Assembly: GCA_964011275.1 (NCBI GenBank)
Contig: CAXGOB010000091.1
Coordinates: 1 to 17,417, forward strand
Direction: 5' to 3'
Origin: UBA7328 sp002471345
Lineage (GTDB): Bacteria; Bacteroidota; Bacteroidia; Chitinophagales; Saprospiraceae
Length of the DNA stretch: 17,417 nt
A program made the position numbers and the translations under genes. The notes under the pieces were generated by a model. The model had not been told where the DNA came from and searched no databases. It was given only the letters and a program-made list of their open reading frames with translations. Below, in pieces: positions 16,240 through 17,417 of the stretch (position 1 is its first letter; every line of letters begins with the position of its first letter).

Positions 16240-16563
16240 TGTGTTTCGAATCTTTGACTGTCTTTTATTAAACATGATCAACATAACAGATCGTCAAAAA
16301 CCGGTCTCTCAAAAAACTTTTGAAATACAATCATAGGCAGGACATTTTTTATCTTCCTATTTGAAAATTGGACTTATTAAACAAATCCTCCTTAATGATA
16401 TTCATCTTAATCTCAATTGATGACCTTATTCCAAGAGAGTATAAAGAACTTATGAATTTGAAATGGTTTGATACAATTGAAATAATGAAGTGTTATATAA
16501 ACCTTTTGGGGGCAAATATTCGCAAACAATCAAATTAGCTTTCAACAGGACTAAGAAAGATCA

Positions 16564-16998
16564 ATGATAAAATTCTTTAGTAAAATTCGTCAAAAAATTC
16601 TGGCTGAAAACAAATATGGGAAATATCTGATTTATGCAATTTGTGAAATCGTCTTGGTCGTGATTGGTATATTGATTGCTTTATCCATCAACAATTGGAA
16701 TGAAAATCAAAAGAGAGAAAAATTAAAAAGTGCATATAGAGTTTCTTTGGTCAACGATCTTTCTTTAGACACATTAATGTTGAGCACATTAATGTCAGAG
16801 AATAATAATGTCTTAAAAGCCTTAAGAAATCAACAAGACAGGTTTTTGGGCCCTAACACATCATTCGACACCTTACTAAACATTGCCAAAAACGAATTCG
16901 ATCCTGAGCTAAATATGCGCGTTAAGTATAACAGGAATACCATAAACACATTAATCGCATCAGGAAATATTGACCTTTTCTCAAGAGAATTTAATTAA
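16564..16998 (+). CDS. DUF6090-type membrane protein, N-terminal part of a gene split by a stop codon
   Basis: A 144-codon frame starting MIKFFSKIRQKILAEN, followed by one transmembrane helix at about 22-41 (IYAICEIVLVVIGILIALSI) and then NNWNENQK. This N-terminus is the hallmark of the DUF6090 family common in marine Bacteroidota: a basic cytoplasmic start, one membrane helix, then a helical exported domain. Family members are usually about 240-260 residues. This frame ends early, at TAA 16996-16998 in the middle of a helical stretch (LFSREFN). The next codon is ATG, and the same frame stays open for a further 97 codons that look like the rest of the protein. I read it as one gene with a nonsense mutation, most simply CAA (Gln) to TAA. 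Function of the family is unknown to me. Confidence 0.75.
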   Translation: MIKFFSKIRQKILAENKYGKYLIYAICEIVLVVIGILIALSINNWNENQKREKLKSAYRVSLVNDLSLDTLMLSTLMSENNNVLKALRNQQDRFLGPNTSFDTLLNIAKNEFDPELNMRVKYNRNTINTLIASGNIDLFSREFN

Positions 16999-17292
16999 AT
17001 GCTAATGACTTTGATATCACTACAGGATATTGAAAGGGAAAGTTCAAATTTTTATTCCGAAGTATATACCGATAAGGTATCTAGATTTTCTGATGACTAC
17101 CCAGTATCTGGTCGCCAAAATTCAAATCTTTTTGATTTGGTATGGATAGATATAGAGCAAAAGAAATTAGCATCACGTTTTATTAGTTTAACTGATATTA
17201 AAGGATTTACGCACCATTCATTTCTTAATGAAATAAAAAATGTAAAAGAAGAAACATCTAGAATCTTAAAACAAATTGAAAATCACAATTAA
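16999..17292 (+). CDS. C-terminal part of the split DUF6090-type gene
   Basis: 97 codons in the same frame as the preceding fragment, starting with the ATG directly after its TAA stop. The sequence (MLMTLISLQDIERESSNF at the start, ending with an acidic/basic helix rich in Glu, Lys and Ile) has no signal peptide or membrane helix of its own. It looks like the second half of the exported helical domain. Joined across the stop, the two parts give about 242 residues, a normal DUF6090 length. The fragment could be made separately only if ribosomes restart at the adjacent ATG, and it would then lack any export signal. More likely a pseudogene part or a sequencing error. Confidence 0.55.
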   Translation: MLMTLISLQDIERESSNFYSEVYTDKVSRFSDDYPVSGRQNSNLFDLVWIDIEQKKLASRFISLTDIKGFTHHSFLNEIKNVKEETSRILKQIENHN

Positions 17293-17417
17293 AAATCTAA
17301 AAGCCCAAATATAAGTTTAAATCATAATCGCTTAAGCCCTCTTCAGTACATGTGAAGCCTTACTATTCTTAAGACAGTTCGTAATTTAAATAATATTGTA
17401 TTAATCACCCCTCTGTG

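Larger units (their letters stand above)
16139..16563. other. Divergent intergenic region between pyc and the DUF6090 locus
   Basis: 425 bases separate the two divergent genes. The pyc-proximal part has the candidate -7 box and the 12-bp palindrome. The right part contains a plus-strand ATG frame of 47 codons (16395-16538; begins MIFILISIDD, ends IRKQSN) that stops 25 nt before the DUF6090 start. It resembles no family I know and has no clear ribosome binding site, so I do not call it a gene. No tRNA, small RNA or mobile-element end is visible. Confidence 0.45.

Noticed and set aside
17330..17380. Small repeats (CTTCA with TGAAG, two CTTAAG) near the window end
   Set aside because: They are too short and imperfect to distinguish from chance, and the context is cut by the window edge.

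Overview
The window is about 17.4 kb of AT-rich bacterial chromosome that looks like Bacteroidota, probably a marine Cytophagales-type relative. This rests on several family-level signs. There are two S9 prolyl-oligopeptidase-like enzymes, a DUF6090-type membrane protein, TPR sensor kinases of the HisKA_2 class paired with a LytTR regulator, and a single-chain pyruvate carboxylase. Shine-Dalgarno signals are mostly weak, and TAnnTTTG-like boxes occur just upstream of some genes. No rRNA, tRNA, CRISPR array, transposase or phage gene was seen.

Layout. 1-2011 (+): the 3' end of an S9 peptidase gene, then a BaiN/HI0933-type flavoprotein 9 nt later, closed by a hairpin shared with the convergent gene. 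2114-2943 (-): the C-terminal end of an AraC-type regulator, with recognisable but stop-interrupted coding sequence upstream, an intrinsic-terminator hairpin, and about 350 nt without a gene. 2944-7444 (-): a signalling operon in the order kinase B, kinase A, LytTR response regulator. The two kinases are tandem paralogues with nearly the same catalytic half and different periplasmic TPR halves. The regulator starts at a TTG inside the end of kinase A. 7605-7979 (+): a stand-alone receiver, divergent from that operon, in which the phosphoacceptor aspartate is asparagine. 8029-12475 (+): a creatininase-family amidohydrolase, a CDP-alcohol phosphatidyltransferase and a secreted 923-residue S9 peptidase. 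12692-16138 (-): pyruvate carboxylase. 16564-17292 (+): a DUF6090 gene cut in two by one in-frame TAA. 17293-17417 holds nothing I can name.

How the genes fit together. The clearest functional unit is the two-kinase/one-regulator operon plus the divergent pseudo-receiver. Both kinases probably sense through exported TPR domains and feed one LytTR transcription factor, and the receiver that cannot be phosphorylated in the usual way could titrate or tune them (inference). The other genes are ordinary metabolism: anaplerosis by Pyc, peptide turnover by the S9 enzymes, phospholipid head-group transfer and a flavoprotein. Two decaying loci, the AraC remnant and the split DUF6090 gene, suggest ongoing loss of regulatory and membrane genes in this lineage.
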